Shown here in pieces: positions 16,373 to 24,389 of a stretch of 64,000 bases of DNA. Position 1 is the stretch's first letter. Each line of letters starts with the position of its first letter. Origin of the DNA: Mycolicibacterium moriokaense (GTDB lineage: Bacteria; Actinomycetota; Actinomycetes; Mycobacteriales; Mycobacteriaceae). Position numbers and translations under genes: made by a program. The notes under the pieces were generated by a model. It did not search any database and was not told where the DNA came from. It saw only the letters and a program-made list of their open reading frames with translations. The stretch covers positions 31,044 to 95,043 of the forward strand of contig NZ_QJJU01000025.1 of assembly GCF_003201655.1 (NCBI RefSeq). Reading direction: 5' to 3'.

Positions 16373-16615
16373 ATGACCATCACCGTGTACACCAAGCCCG
16401 CATGCGTGCAGTGCAACGCCACCTACAAGGCGCTGGACAAGCAGGGCATCGCTTACGAGAAGGTTGACATCAGCCTGGACAGCGAGGCTCGTGACTATGT
16501 CATGGCGTTGGGTTACCTGCAGGCGCCCGTCGTCGTGGCGGGCAATGATCACTGGTCAGGCTTCCGGCCCGACCGGATCAAGGCGTTGGCCGGCGCGGTC
16601 GCGGTAACGGCGTAG
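16373..16615 (+). CDS. nrdH: Glutaredoxin-like NrdH redoxin
   Basis: An 80-residue thioredoxin-fold redoxin with the active site CVQC near residues 11-14 and the C-terminal SGFRPDRIKAL signature of NrdH, which lets thioredoxin reductase reduce it. It supplies electrons to the class Ib ribonucleotide reductase encoded downstream. The open frame extends 57 codons upstream, but that part has no resemblance to NrdH; homology starts at MTITVYTKP. First gene of nrdH-nrdI-nrdE. Confidence 0.96.
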   Translation: MTITVYTKPACVQCNATYKALDKQGIAYEKVDISLDSEARDYVMALGYLQAPVVVAGNDHWSGFRPDRIKALAGAVAVTA

Positions 16616-16652
16616 ATATAAGGGAACCTCGGAGCGCAGGAAGGAGTCGACG

Positions 16653-17096
16653 ATGAGCAACCTTGTCTACTTCTCCAGCGTGTCGGAGAACACCCACCGC
16701 TTCGTCGAGAAGCTGGGCATACCCGCCACCCGGATCCCGCTGCACGGACGCATCGAGGTCGATGAGCCTTACGTGTTGGTGCTGCCCACCTACGGCGGTG
16801 GGCATGCCACGCCGGACATCAACGACGGTGGCTATGTGCCCAAGCAGGTCATCGCCTTTTTGAACAACGAACACAACCGGTCGCTGATCCGCGGCGTGAT
16901 CTGCGCGGGCAACAACAACTTCGGTGCAGAGTTCGCCTACGCGGGCAATGTGGTGTCCCGCAAGTGTGGCGTTCCGTACCTGTACCGCTTCGAACTGATG
17001 GGCACACCGGACGACGTGGAAGCCGTCCGCATGGGCCTTGCTGACTTCTGGAAGGACCAGACGTGCCACCAACCGTCACAGCTGCAGAGCCTGTAA
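16653..17096 (+). CDS. nrdI: NrdI flavodoxin-like protein
   Basis: A 147-residue NrdI. The FMN-binding start is LVYFSSVSENTHRFV, and the conserved PTYGGG and GNNNFGAEFAYAG loops follow near residues 47 and 90. NrdI supplies the oxidant that builds the Mn(III)2-Tyr radical cofactor in NrdF. GGAAGGAGT lies 5 nt before the ATG. Its end overlaps the nrdE start by 34 bp, so the two are translationally coupled. Confidence 0.96.
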   Translation: MSNLVYFSSVSENTHRFVEKLGIPATRIPLHGRIEVDEPYVLVLPTYGGGHATPDINDGGYVPKQVIAFLNNEHNRSLIRGVICAGNNNFGAEFAYAGNVVSRKCGVPYLYRFELMGTPDDVEAVRMGLADFWKDQTCHQPSQLQSL

Positions 17097-19234
17097 CCTC
17101 CGCCGCGCCAGGCGCGCTGCCTGGCGAGACGGATTACCACGCGCTCAACGCGATGCTGAATCTGTACGACGCGGACGGCAAGATTCAGTTCGACATGGAT
17201 GTGCAGGCCGCGCATCAATACTTCCGCGAGCACGTCAACCAGAACACCGTCTTCTTCCACGACGTCGACGAGAAGCTCGACTATCTCCTCAAGGAGAACT
17301 ACTACGAGCGCGAGGTTCTCGACCAGTACTCGCGCAACTTCGTCAAGAGACTGCTCGATCGCGCCTACGCCAAGAAGTTCCGGTTCCCGACGTTCCTGGG
17401 CGCCTTCAAGTACTACACCTCCTATACGTTGAAAACCTTTGACGGCAAGCGGTATCTGGAGCGTTTCGAGGACCGCGTCTGCATGGTGGCGCTGACGCTG
17501 GCCGCCGGGGACACCACCCTGGCCGAGAAGCTGGTCGACGAGATCATCGACGGCCGGTTCCAGCCGGCCACCCCGACGTTCCTCAACTCGGGTAAGAAGC
17601 AGCGGGGCGAGCCGGTCAGCTGCTTCCTGCTGCGCATCGAGGACAACATGGAGTCCATCGGGCGCTCGATCAACTCGGCGTTGCAGCTGTCCAAGCGCGG
17701 CGGCGGGGTTGCGTTGCTGCTGAGCAACATTCGTGAGCACGGCGCACCGATCAAGAACATCGAGAACCAGAGCTCGGGCGTCATCCCTATCATGAAGCTG
17801 CTGGAGGACTCCTTCTCCTACGCGAACCAATTGGGTGCGCGCCAGGGCGCGGGCGCGGTGTACCTGCACGCGCATCACCCCGATATCAACCGCTTCCTAG
17901 ACACCAAGCGCGAGAACGCCGACGAGAAGATCCGGATCAAGACCCTGTCGCTCGGCGTCGTGATCCCGGACATCACGTTCGAGCTCGCAAAGAACAACGA
18001 CGACATGTACCTGTTCTCGCCGTACGACGTCGAGCGCGTCTACGGCGTGCCGTTCGCCGACATCTCGGTGACCGAGAAGTACTACGAGATGGTCGACGAC
18101 GCGCGGATCCGCAAGACGAAGATCAAGGCGCGCGAGTTCTTCCAGACGCTTGCCGAGCTGCAGTTCGAGTCGGGCTACCCGTACATCATGTACGAGGACA
18201 CGGTGAACCGGGCCAACCCGATCGAGGGCAAGATCACGCACAGCAACCTGTGCTCGGAGATCCTGCAGGTGTCGACGCCGTCGGTGTTCAACGAGGATCT
18301 GACCTACGCCCAAGTGGGCAAGGACATCTCATGCAACCTGGGCTCGCTGAACATCGCGAAGGCGATGGATTCGCCGGACTTCGCGCAGACCATCGAGGTG
18401 TCGATCCGGGCTTTGACGGCCGTGTCCGACCAGACGCACATCTGGTCGGTGCCGTCGATCGAGCAGGGCAACAACGACTCCCACGCCATCGGTCTTGGGC
18501 AGATGAACCTGCACGGCTACCTGGCGCGGGAGCGGATCTTCTACGGCTCCGAAGAGGGTGTCGACTTCACCAACATCTACTTCTATACGGTGCTCTACCA
18601 CGCATTGAAGGCGTCGAATCGCATTGCCGTCGAACGTGGTACGGCGTTCAAGGGCTTTGAGAAGTCGAAGTACGCGTCGGGGGAGTTCTTCGACAAGTAC
18701 ACCGAGCAGCCGTGGGAACCGAAGACCGACAAGGTGCGCCAGCTATTCGCCGATGCGGACATTCGCATTCCGACGCAAGAGGATTGGGTTCGGCTCAAGG
18801 AATCGGTGCAGGCGCACGGCATTTACAACCAGAACCTGCAGGCGGTCCCGCCGACCGGCTCGATCAGCTACATCAACCACTCGACATCATCGATCCACCC
18901 GATCGCGTCGAAGGTCGAGATCCGCAAGGAAGGCAAGATCGGGCGGGTGTACTACCCGGCGCCGTACATGACCAACGAGAACCTCGAGTACTACGAGGAT
19001 GCCTACGAGATCGGCTACGAGAAGGTCATCGACACGTATGCCGCTGCGACGCAGCACGTGGATCAGGGTCTGTCGTTGACGCTGTTCTTCAAGGACACCG
19101 CCACCACGCGCGAAGTCAACAAGGCGCAGATCTACGCGTGGCGCAAGGGAATCAAGACGCTCTACTACATCCGCCTGCGCCAGATGGCGCTTGAGGGAAC
19201 CGAAGTGGAGGGTTGCGTGTCCTGCATGTTGTAG
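17063..19234 (+). CDS. nrdE: Class Ib ribonucleoside-diphosphate reductase alpha subunit
   Basis: A 723-residue NrdE. The catalytic barrel includes the disulfide Cys in GEPVSCFLLR (about residue 190), the NLCSE finger-loop Cys near 395, and the YINHSTSSIHP region; the chain ends with the redox-shuttling CVSC near the C-terminus, which NrdH reduces. There is no N-terminal ATP cone, as expected for class Ib, so overall activity is not dATP-controlled by that domain. The GTG start at 17063 overlaps nrdI; the extra 28 N-terminal residues before NAMLNLYDADG are weakly conserved, so a start slightly downstream remains possible. Confidence 0.96.
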   Translation: MPPTVTAAEPVTSAAPGALPGETDYHALNAMLNLYDADGKIQFDMDVQAAHQYFREHVNQNTVFFHDVDEKLDYLLKENYYEREVLDQYSRNFVKRLLDRAYAKKFRFPTFLGAFKYYTSYTLKTFDGKRYLERFEDRVCMVALTLAAGDTTLAEKLVDEIIDGRFQPATPTFLNSGKKQRGEPVSCFLLRIEDNMESIGRSINSALQLSKRGGGVALLLSNIREHGAPIKNIENQSSGVIPIMKLLEDSFSYANQLGARQGAGAVYLHAHHPDINRFLDTKRENADEKIRIKTLSLGVVIPDITFELAKNNDDMYLFSPYDVERVYGVPFADISVTEKYYEMVDDARIRKTKIKAREFFQTLAELQFESGYPYIMYEDTVNRANPIEGKITHSNLCSEILQVSTPSVFNEDLTYAQVGKDISCNLGSLNIAKAMDSPDFAQTIEVSIRALTAVSDQTHIWSVPSIEQGNNDSHAIGLGQMNLHGYLARERIFYGSEEGVDFTNIYFYTVLYHALKASNRIAVERGTAFKGFEKSKYASGEFFDKYTEQPWEPKTDKVRQLFADADIRIPTQEDWVRLKESVQAHGIYNQNLQAVPPTGSISYINHSTSSIHPIASKVEIRKEGKIGRVYYPAPYMTNENLEYYEDAYEIGYEKVIDTYAAATQHVDQGLSLTLFFKDTATTREVNKAQIYAWRKGIKTLYYIRLRQMALEGTEVEGCVSCML

Positions 19235-19239
19235 GACTC

Positions 19240-19316
19240 GCCCGCCGAGTGTGGACTTGTTGCATGCAGTTGCGGGGGTGGTCGTGCGTTATGTCCACAC
19301 TCAGCGGTGAGCGGGC
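19240..19316. terminator. Inverted repeat between convergent nrdE and small exported protein gene
   Basis: GAGTGTGGAC (19247-19256) pairs perfectly with GTCCACACTC (19293-19302), extended by GCCCGC/GCGGGC at the outer edge. The loop is about 36 nt. Position between convergent stops suits a bidirectional terminator. Confidence 0.65.
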
Positions 19317-19320
19317 CGCG

Positions 19321-19617
19321 CTAGCCCAGTGCGTAGACGGGCATGCGGTCCACCCGCGTCAGCACTGGGTGCTTCGGCGGAACGCTGGGGCCGGGATAGG
19401 CCTCCTCTAGCTTCGCCTCATGGTCTATCCAGCATTCGCCGGTGCGCTCGTCGTAGTCGCCGCCGTAGAAGACGCAGCAGACGCCGATGTCGTCGGGATG
19501 GCCGGCGGCGCATTCCCAGAAGTCGTCGCTCACGGGTGCCGCATTCACGTTCGCGGCGAGTCCCACGGCCAGGCCTGCCGTCATGGCGGCTGTGGCCAGA
19601 AGTCGTTTGACGTTCAT
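19321..19617 (-). CDS. Small exported cysteine-containing protein
   Basis: A 98-residue protein with a clear signal peptide (MNVKRLLATAAMTAGLAVGL, predicted cleavage after VNA near residue 26). The mature part holds four Cys (WECAAGHPDD, GVCCVFYGGDY, GECWIDH), likely two disulfides, and a proline-rich tail. I do not recognise the family. It is convergent with nrdE and interrupts the nrdE-tetR-nrdF order recalled for M. tuberculosis. A 182-bp gap separates it from the reductase gene upstream. Confidence 0.7.
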   Translation of the reverse strand: MNVKRLLATAAMTAGLAVGLAANVNAAPVSDDFWECAAGHPDDIGVCCVFYGGDYDERTGECWIDHEAKLEEAYPGPSVPPKHPVLTRVDRMPVYALG

Positions 19618-19741
19618 GCCGCCAAGCCTGCGGCGAAGTGGTGATCGCCAAAACGGGGTGAGCACCCGTCGCAAGGGGTGCCGCCTACGGGACGGTGCAG
19701 TCGTCACCGATAGGGGATTAGGGGCATACGTGACTGTGCGC

Positions 19742-19776
19742 TTTCGTACGCGGCACGCCGCGGCGAGCGTATGAAA
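19742..19776 (-). terminator. Hairpin downstream of geranylgeranyl-reductase-like gene
   Basis: TTTCGTACGC (19742-19751) pairs with GCGTATGAAA (19767-19776), one G-U pair, 15-nt loop, 23 nt past the stop of the minus-strand reductase gene. Confidence 0.5.
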
Positions 19777-19799
19777 CCGCACGCTCGACGAGTCGGCGC

Positions 19800-20981
19800 C
19801 TACTTGACCGTGTGCTGCGGGCCTTGTGCCTTCTTGTACAACGCCTTGAGCATCCGATCGCGGAACCGCGAGTTGTCGATCATCTTGATGCCTGCATTCG
19901 CCAGCCGCGGCTGTCCCAACAACTTGTGGAAGTAGCGGCCGCGCCGGTACTCCTTGCCCCACGCGGCTTCCATCCGCTGCGCGTAGTTGGTGAAGTCGTC
20001 GGGCCCGCCGTTCTGCAGCGCCGCGATCGCGCACTCGCCAGCGGCCAGCCCCGACTCCAACGCCTTGGAGATGCCTGCGCCCGACGCCGGCTTGCCCGCG
20101 CCCAACGAGTCGCCGGTGAACAGCACGCCCGGCCGCCATGGCGGCCACGCGGTGAATCCCATCGGCAGCCGCCACGCACGCACACTCTTGTTCTTCTTCA
20201 GTTCCTCGATCGGCGGCAGCTCCCACTCGGGCGGCAGGGTCTGCAGGAACTCGCCAAGGAATTGCGTAGCGTTGATCGACTGCCAGTTCTGATAGCTGTT
20301 GACGTAGCCGAGGCCGATGTTGAACCGCCCGTTGCCCATTGGGAACACCCACCCATAGCCGGGCAGCTGATCACCTTCGAACACCAGCTTCAAGTAGATG
20401 TCGAGGCTGTCGGAGTCCGGGCGGTTGGCGTGCATCTCCGAGCGGATCGCGATCGCCGAGTAGCCGTTGTACTCCGAGTCGATTTTCAGCGCGCGCTTGA
20501 TGGGGGAGTAGGCGCCGTCGGCCGCGATCACCGCGTCGCCGTGCACCTTCTCGCCGCTCTTCAGCGTGACGCCCACGACGCGGTCGTTCTCCACGATCGG
20601 ACCGGTCACCTCGGCCGACTGCCGGACCTCCGCACCCGCCGACTCGGCGTGCTTGAGCAACAGCGTGTCGAGCTCGGTGCGGCTCACGGTGTGGCCGTGG
20701 TCGGGCATGCCGGGACGCTTCGGGAACGACAGCTCCCACCTGCTCGGGCTGAACACCGTCACCCGGTTGACGCGGTGGAACTTGGCGACCTCCTCGGCCA
20801 GTCCCATCTTTTGCAGATAGCTGGTGGCGCGGGCGGTGAGACCGTCGCCGCACGGCTTGTCGCGCGGAAATTCGGCCTTGTCCAGGACCACAACCTTTGC
20901 GCCGGTCTGCGCGGCCTGCCACGCAGCGGCCGAACCCGAGGGGCCACCACCTGCGATTACCAGGTCGTATCGCTGCGTCAT
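19800..20981 (-). CDS. Geranylgeranyl reductase family flavoprotein
   Basis: A 393-residue FAD-dependent oxidoreductase of the ChlP/GGR family: the dinucleotide motif YDLVIAGGGPSGSAAAWQAA near the N-terminus, DKAEFPRDKPCGDGLTARA near 35-52 (the PCGxG loop typical of GGR), and FTGDSLGAGKPASGAGISKAL near 290. Such enzymes saturate isoprenoid chains of menaquinones or polyprenols; the mycobacterial paralogue Rv0561c (MenJ) hydrogenates menaquinone. The precise isoprenoid here is inference. The start MTQRYDLV follows AGAGAGACC; an upstream extension has no similarity. Divergent from the TetR gene. Confidence 0.83.
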   Translation of the reverse strand: MTQRYDLVIAGGGPSGSAAAWQAAQTGAKVVVLDKAEFPRDKPCGDGLTARATSYLQKMGLAEEVAKFHRVNRVTVFSPSRWELSFPKRPGMPDHGHTVSRTELDTLLLKHAESAGAEVRQSAEVTGPIVENDRVVGVTLKSGEKVHGDAVIAADGAYSPIKRALKIDSEYNGYSAIAIRSEMHANRPDSDSLDIYLKLVFEGDQLPGYGWVFPMGNGRFNIGLGYVNSYQNWQSINATQFLGEFLQTLPPEWELPPIEELKKNKSVRAWRLPMGFTAWPPWRPGVLFTGDSLGAGKPASGAGISKALESGLAAGECAIAALQNGGPDDFTNYAQRMEAAWGKEYRRGRYFHKLLGQPRLANAGIKMIDNSRFRDRMLKALYKKAQGPQHTVK

Positions 20982-21129
20982 AGGTCTCTCTCTTAATTGG
21001 CTGTCGCAGAAATAGTACCCACGCCGACGGCTCCCATCTCGGCGGGCGAATTGCCCTAATACTTCGGTAATCATTGAGCCGCGGCACGGTCTGGGCAGGT
21101 CAGCGATGCCTGGGCGGTACAGTTATCGC

Positions 21130-21870
21130 GTGCGACGAGTGCCCAGGTCACGTCCCAGCGGCGAACCGGGTGTCAAGGTGGACGCCCGCAGCGAGCGCTG
21201 GCGCGAGCATCGCAAGAAGGTGCGCGCGGAGATCGTCGACGCCGCCTTCAGGGCGATCGACCGGCTCGGACCCGATTTGAGCCTCCGCGAGATCGCCGAA
21301 GAGGCAGGCACCGCGAAGCCAAAGATCTACCGGCATTTCACCGACAAATCGGATTTGTTCCAGGCGATCGGCGAGCGGCTGCGCGACGTGCTGTGGGCCG
21401 CGATCTTCCCGTCCATCAACATCGCATCCGATCCCGCCCGTGAGGTCATCCGCCGCAGCGTCGAGCAGTACGTGCGCCTGGTCGACGAGCATCCCAACGT
21501 CTGCCGCTTTCTGATTCAGGGCCGCTTCGCCGAACAGAGCGAGTCGACCATGCGTGCAATCAACGAGGGTCGCGGGATCACGCTGGCGATGGCCAGCATG
21601 TTCAACAACGAGCTGCGGGAGATGGAACTGGACAGCGCGGCAATCGAACTCGCCGCGTTCACCACATTCGGGTCGGCCGCAGCGGCCACCGACTGGTGGC
21701 TGGGGCCCGACGTTGACAGTCCGCGCCGGATGCCGCCGGAGCAGTTCATCGCGCACATGACGACGATCATGATCGGCGCCATCAATGGCACCTGTGAACT
21801 GCTGGGCATCAAGATCGACCCGGACCTGCCGCTGCACGAGGGCGTGCGCCGCCGCGAACACGTCGCCTGA
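21130..21870 (+). CDS. TetR family regulator (Rv3050c type)
   Basis: A 246-residue TetR protein. Its HTH lies at about residues 28-72 (VRAEIVDAAFRAIDRLGPDLSL, then EEAGTAKPKIYRHFTDKSDLF). The ligand domain contains FGSAAAATDWWLGP. GTG at 21130 is chosen because -10 TACAGT ends 6 nt before it (leaderless) and the resulting length fits the recalled orthologue, which also lies between nrdE and the monooxygenase gene. It may control the divergent GGR gene or the downstream hypothetical/monooxygenase pair. Confidence 0.82.
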   Translation: MRRVPRSRPSGEPGVKVDARSERWREHRKKVRAEIVDAAFRAIDRLGPDLSLREIAEEAGTAKPKIYRHFTDKSDLFQAIGERLRDVLWAAIFPSINIASDPAREVIRRSVEQYVRLVDEHPNVCRFLIQGRFAEQSESTMRAINEGRGITLAMASMFNNELREMELDSAAIELAAFTTFGSAAAATDWWLGPDVDSPRRMPPEQFIAHMTTIMIGAINGTCELLGIKIDPDLPLHEGVRRREHVA

Positions 21871-21895
21871 CAACCGCCGACGATTTGGGGCAGAC

Positions 21896-21912
21896 GCCTC
21901 ATGCGGTGAGGC
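21896..21912 (+). terminator. Small hairpin after tetR
   Basis: GCCTCA-TGCGG-TGAGGC, a perfect 6-bp stem, lies 25 nt after the tetR stop and before the hypothetical gene. Weak on its own. Confidence 0.3.
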
Positions 21913-21936
21913 CGAGCTGCGCACGACCATCGGTGC

Positions 21937-22683
21937 ATGACGAAACAACTCACCCCCCAAGAAATCACTTCGGCCGTTGTGGCCAACCCGATGCTGCCCG
22001 CAGGCGACGACGAGAGATTCGGCGGATTCGGAATCATGGGCCTTCCGTTCTCCAACGGCCACTACCTGGCGATGCGCCAATTCCCTGCGACGTCCTTTGC
22101 GTCCCCGTACGTGTCGGTGTGGCATCGCGACCCGTCGTGCAACTGGACGTTCTACGCGACGACGCCCGGACAGCAGAGCTGCGCTCGCTACTTCGGCTCG
22201 GCCACCCCTAACGACGCGGTTCAGTGCGATATCGGCGTCAGCTGGGTCGGCCCGTGGTCGGTACTCATCGAAATCCCCGGATTGCTGCACTGGACAGTCG
22301 ATTTGCAGGCGACCAAGGCCACCCGGCTCATGAGCAAGATCGGCGGCCGGCTGTCCGAGTCCGCGTGGACAGACCCGTCGAACCTCAAGAGGCTGAGCCG
22401 GCTCGCCAAGCGAACGCTCGGCGTCGGCGATGTCCGGCTGACGGGCCGGGCGCCCAACGGGCAGTGCTTCATGATGGCCCCGAAGCAGTTATGGGTGATC
22501 GACGACTCGCGTGCGGTGCTGCACGGTCAAGACCTCGGCGCCACCGGGCCGCTGATGCGACAAGCCCGCCTCGGCGACTTTCACATGCCGCAGCGCGGAA
22601 TCGGCATGGTCGGATCGGGCCACTTCGAGTCGTTCGACGCTGACCGGCATCTGTCCGCCGAACGCGTCAGAGCGTTCGCCTGA
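21937..22683 (+). CDS. Conserved-looking protein of unknown function (248 aa)
   Basis: No family recognised. There is no signal peptide or membrane segment. The central part alternates strands rich in W and Y (VSVWHRDPSCNWTFYATTP, CDIGVSWVGPWSVLIEIPGLLHWTVDL), like a beta-sandwich or lipocalin-type fold that binds hydrophobic ligands; a helical segment (NLKRLSRLAKRTLGV) separates it from a second strand-rich part ending DFHMPQRGIGMVGSGHFESF. That fold guess is inference. It lies between a TetR regulator and a monooxygenase on the same strand, so a role with the monooxygenase is plausible. Confidence 0.75.
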   Translation: MTKQLTPQEITSAVVANPMLPAGDDERFGGFGIMGLPFSNGHYLAMRQFPATSFASPYVSVWHRDPSCNWTFYATTPGQQSCARYFGSATPNDAVQCDIGVSWVGPWSVLIEIPGLLHWTVDLQATKATRLMSKIGGRLSESAWTDPSNLKRLSRLAKRTLGVGDVRLTGRAPNGQCFMMAPKQLWVIDDSRAVLHGQDLGATGPLMRQARLGDFHMPQRGIGMVGSGHFESFDADRHLSAERVRAFA

Positions 22684-22692
22684 TCGCCGGCG

Positions 22693-22721
22693 TTGGCTCC
22701 TGCAGCCGAGACGGTTAATCT
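22693..22721 (+). promoter_or_regulatory. Promoter of the monooxygenase gene
   Basis: -35 TTGGCT (22693-22698), 17-bp spacer, -10 TAATCT (22716-22721). It gives an untranslated leader of about 40 nt containing the ribosome site AGGAAGGA. Confidence 0.5.
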
Positions 22722-22768
22722 GGGAGTCGGAATTACCCGGTACCGGCGTTCCCAGGAAGGACCGATCG

Positions 22769-24337
22769 ATGACGGTTGCCCCCGAGCAGGCCGAGAGCAG
22801 TACCCAGCAGCCTGTGCATACCCGTGCGCTCATCATCGGAACGGGCTTCTCCGGTCTTGGTATGGCCATCGAGTTGCAGCGGCGCGGTGTCGAGTACCTG
22901 ATCCTGGAGAAAGCCGATGAGATCGGCGGCACTTGGCGTGACAACACCTATCCCGGATGCGCGTGCGACATCCCGTCGCACATGTATTCGTTCTCGTTTG
23001 AACCGAAGCCGGACTGGGCGCACATGTGGTCGTTCCAGCCGGAGATCTTCGACTATCTCAAGGGCGTCACCGACAAGTACGGCCTGCGCCGCTATATCCG
23101 GTTCAACTCACTCGTCGACCGCGCGCACTGGGACGACGACGAGATGCGTTGGCATGTGTTCACCAAGGACGGCCGCGAGTTCATCGCCCAGTTCGTGGTC
23201 TCCGGCGTTGGCGGCCTGCACATCCCGTTGATCCCCGAGTTCGATGGGCTCGACGAATACAGTGATGCTGGAGGCGCCGCTTTCCATTCCGCGCAATGGG
23301 ACCACAGCGTCGACCTGACCGGAAAACGAGTCGCGGTTATCGGTACGGGTGCCAGCGCGATCCAGATCGTGCCCGAGATCGTCAAGGACGTCGCGGCACT
23401 GCAGCTGTATCAGCGCACGCCGGCCTGGGTGATGCCCCGGCCCAACAATCCCATCCCGCAGTGGATGCGCAACGTGTTCAGCAATGTCCCCGGCACGCGT
23501 GCGTTGATGCGTGCCGGCATCTACTGGATTCACGAGGGCGTTGGCTTTGCGATGACGCGGCAGCCGCGGCTGTTGAAACTCGGTGAGCTGATGGGCAAGT
23601 GGAACATTCGGCGCTCGGTCAAGGACCGGGAGCTGCGCCGCAAGCTTGTTCCGAACTACCGCGCCGGCTGCAAGCGGATCCTGAACTCCGATACCTACTA
23701 CAAGGGCATCGCTGATCCGAAGACGGAGGTCGTCACCGACGCCATTGCCCGGTTCACGCCGCGCGGCATCGTCACCGCCGACGGAACCGAGCGTGCAGTC
23801 GACGTCGTCGTGTTCGCCACAGGCTTCCATGTCACCGACTCCTATACCTACGTCGACATCAAGGGCCCCGGCGGCGAGGACCTGGTGGATCGGTGGACCA
23901 GGGATGGAGTCTCCGCGCATCGCGGTATCACCATCGCCGACATGCCGAACCTGTTCTTCCTGCTGGGTCCGAACACTGCGCTTGGCCACAACTCGGTGGT
24001 GTTCATGATCGAGTCGCAGATCCGTTACGCGGCGCAGGCGATCGCCGCGGCGGATCGGGCGGGAGCGCAAGGGCTGGCGCCGACGCGCGAAGCACAGCAG
24101 CGCTACAACGACGAGTTACAGGCCGAGCTCGCAGGCACCGTGTGGAGCACCGGAGGTTGCCGGAGCTGGTACATGGACGAGCACGGGGTGAACCGGACGC
24201 TGTGGAGCGGTATGACCTGGCAGTACTGGCTGGCCACCCGCAGGTTCAGGGCCTCGGAGTACAAATTCATCGGTGCCGGGCGCGACACGCCAACACAAGA
24301 TGTCGCGGTTCCAAACGTTGTCGCACCCCAGGGGTAG
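22769..24337 (+). CDS. Baeyer-Villiger-type flavin monooxygenase (Rv3049c type)
   Basis: A 522-residue class B flavoprotein. The FAD motif is IIGTGFSGLGMA near residues 21-32; EIGGTWRDNTYPGCACDIPSHMYSF in two blocks near 52-76 is the conserved BVMO region; the NADPH motif is VIGTGASAIQ near 190. The fingerprint FxGxxxHxxxWP/D appears as AAGGAAFHSAQWD-like sequence, with HxxxWD intact but the first aromatic position replaced by Ala, so it is a diverged BVMO. Likely oxidises ketones or sulfur compounds with NADPH and O2. Its 3' end overlaps the candidate NrdR boxes of nrdF. Confidence 0.85.
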   Translation: MTVAPEQAESSTQQPVHTRALIIGTGFSGLGMAIELQRRGVEYLILEKADEIGGTWRDNTYPGCACDIPSHMYSFSFEPKPDWAHMWSFQPEIFDYLKGVTDKYGLRRYIRFNSLVDRAHWDDDEMRWHVFTKDGREFIAQFVVSGVGGLHIPLIPEFDGLDEYSDAGGAAFHSAQWDHSVDLTGKRVAVIGTGASAIQIVPEIVKDVAALQLYQRTPAWVMPRPNNPIPQWMRNVFSNVPGTRALMRAGIYWIHEGVGFAMTRQPRLLKLGELMGKWNIRRSVKDRELRRKLVPNYRAGCKRILNSDTYYKGIADPKTEVVTDAIARFTPRGIVTADGTERAVDVVVFATGFHVTDSYTYVDIKGPGGEDLVDRWTRDGVSAHRGITIADMPNLFFLLGPNTALGHNSVVFMIESQIRYAAQAIAAADRAGAQGLAPTREAQQRYNDELQAELAGTVWSTGGCRSWYMDEHGVNRTLWSGMTWQYWLATRRFRASEYKFIGAGRDTPTQDVAVPNVVAPQG

Positions 24338-24340
24338 TGT
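24293..24340 (+). promoter_or_regulatory. Candidate tandem NrdR boxes and promoter of nrdF
   Basis: ACCCCAGGGGTAGTGT (24325-24340) is identical at 14 of 16 positions to the main nrdH box. ACACAAGATGTCGCGG (24293-24308), 32 bp upstream, matches the NrdR consensus at 11. TAGTGT again provides the -10. The upstream box lies inside the end of the monooxygenase gene. Shared boxes would co-regulate the separated nrdHIE and nrdF units. Confidence 0.6.
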
Positions 24341-24389
24341 CGGGTTAGCCGATTCGGCAAACCTAATTCTGCGGCGAAATGGGGTTCCG

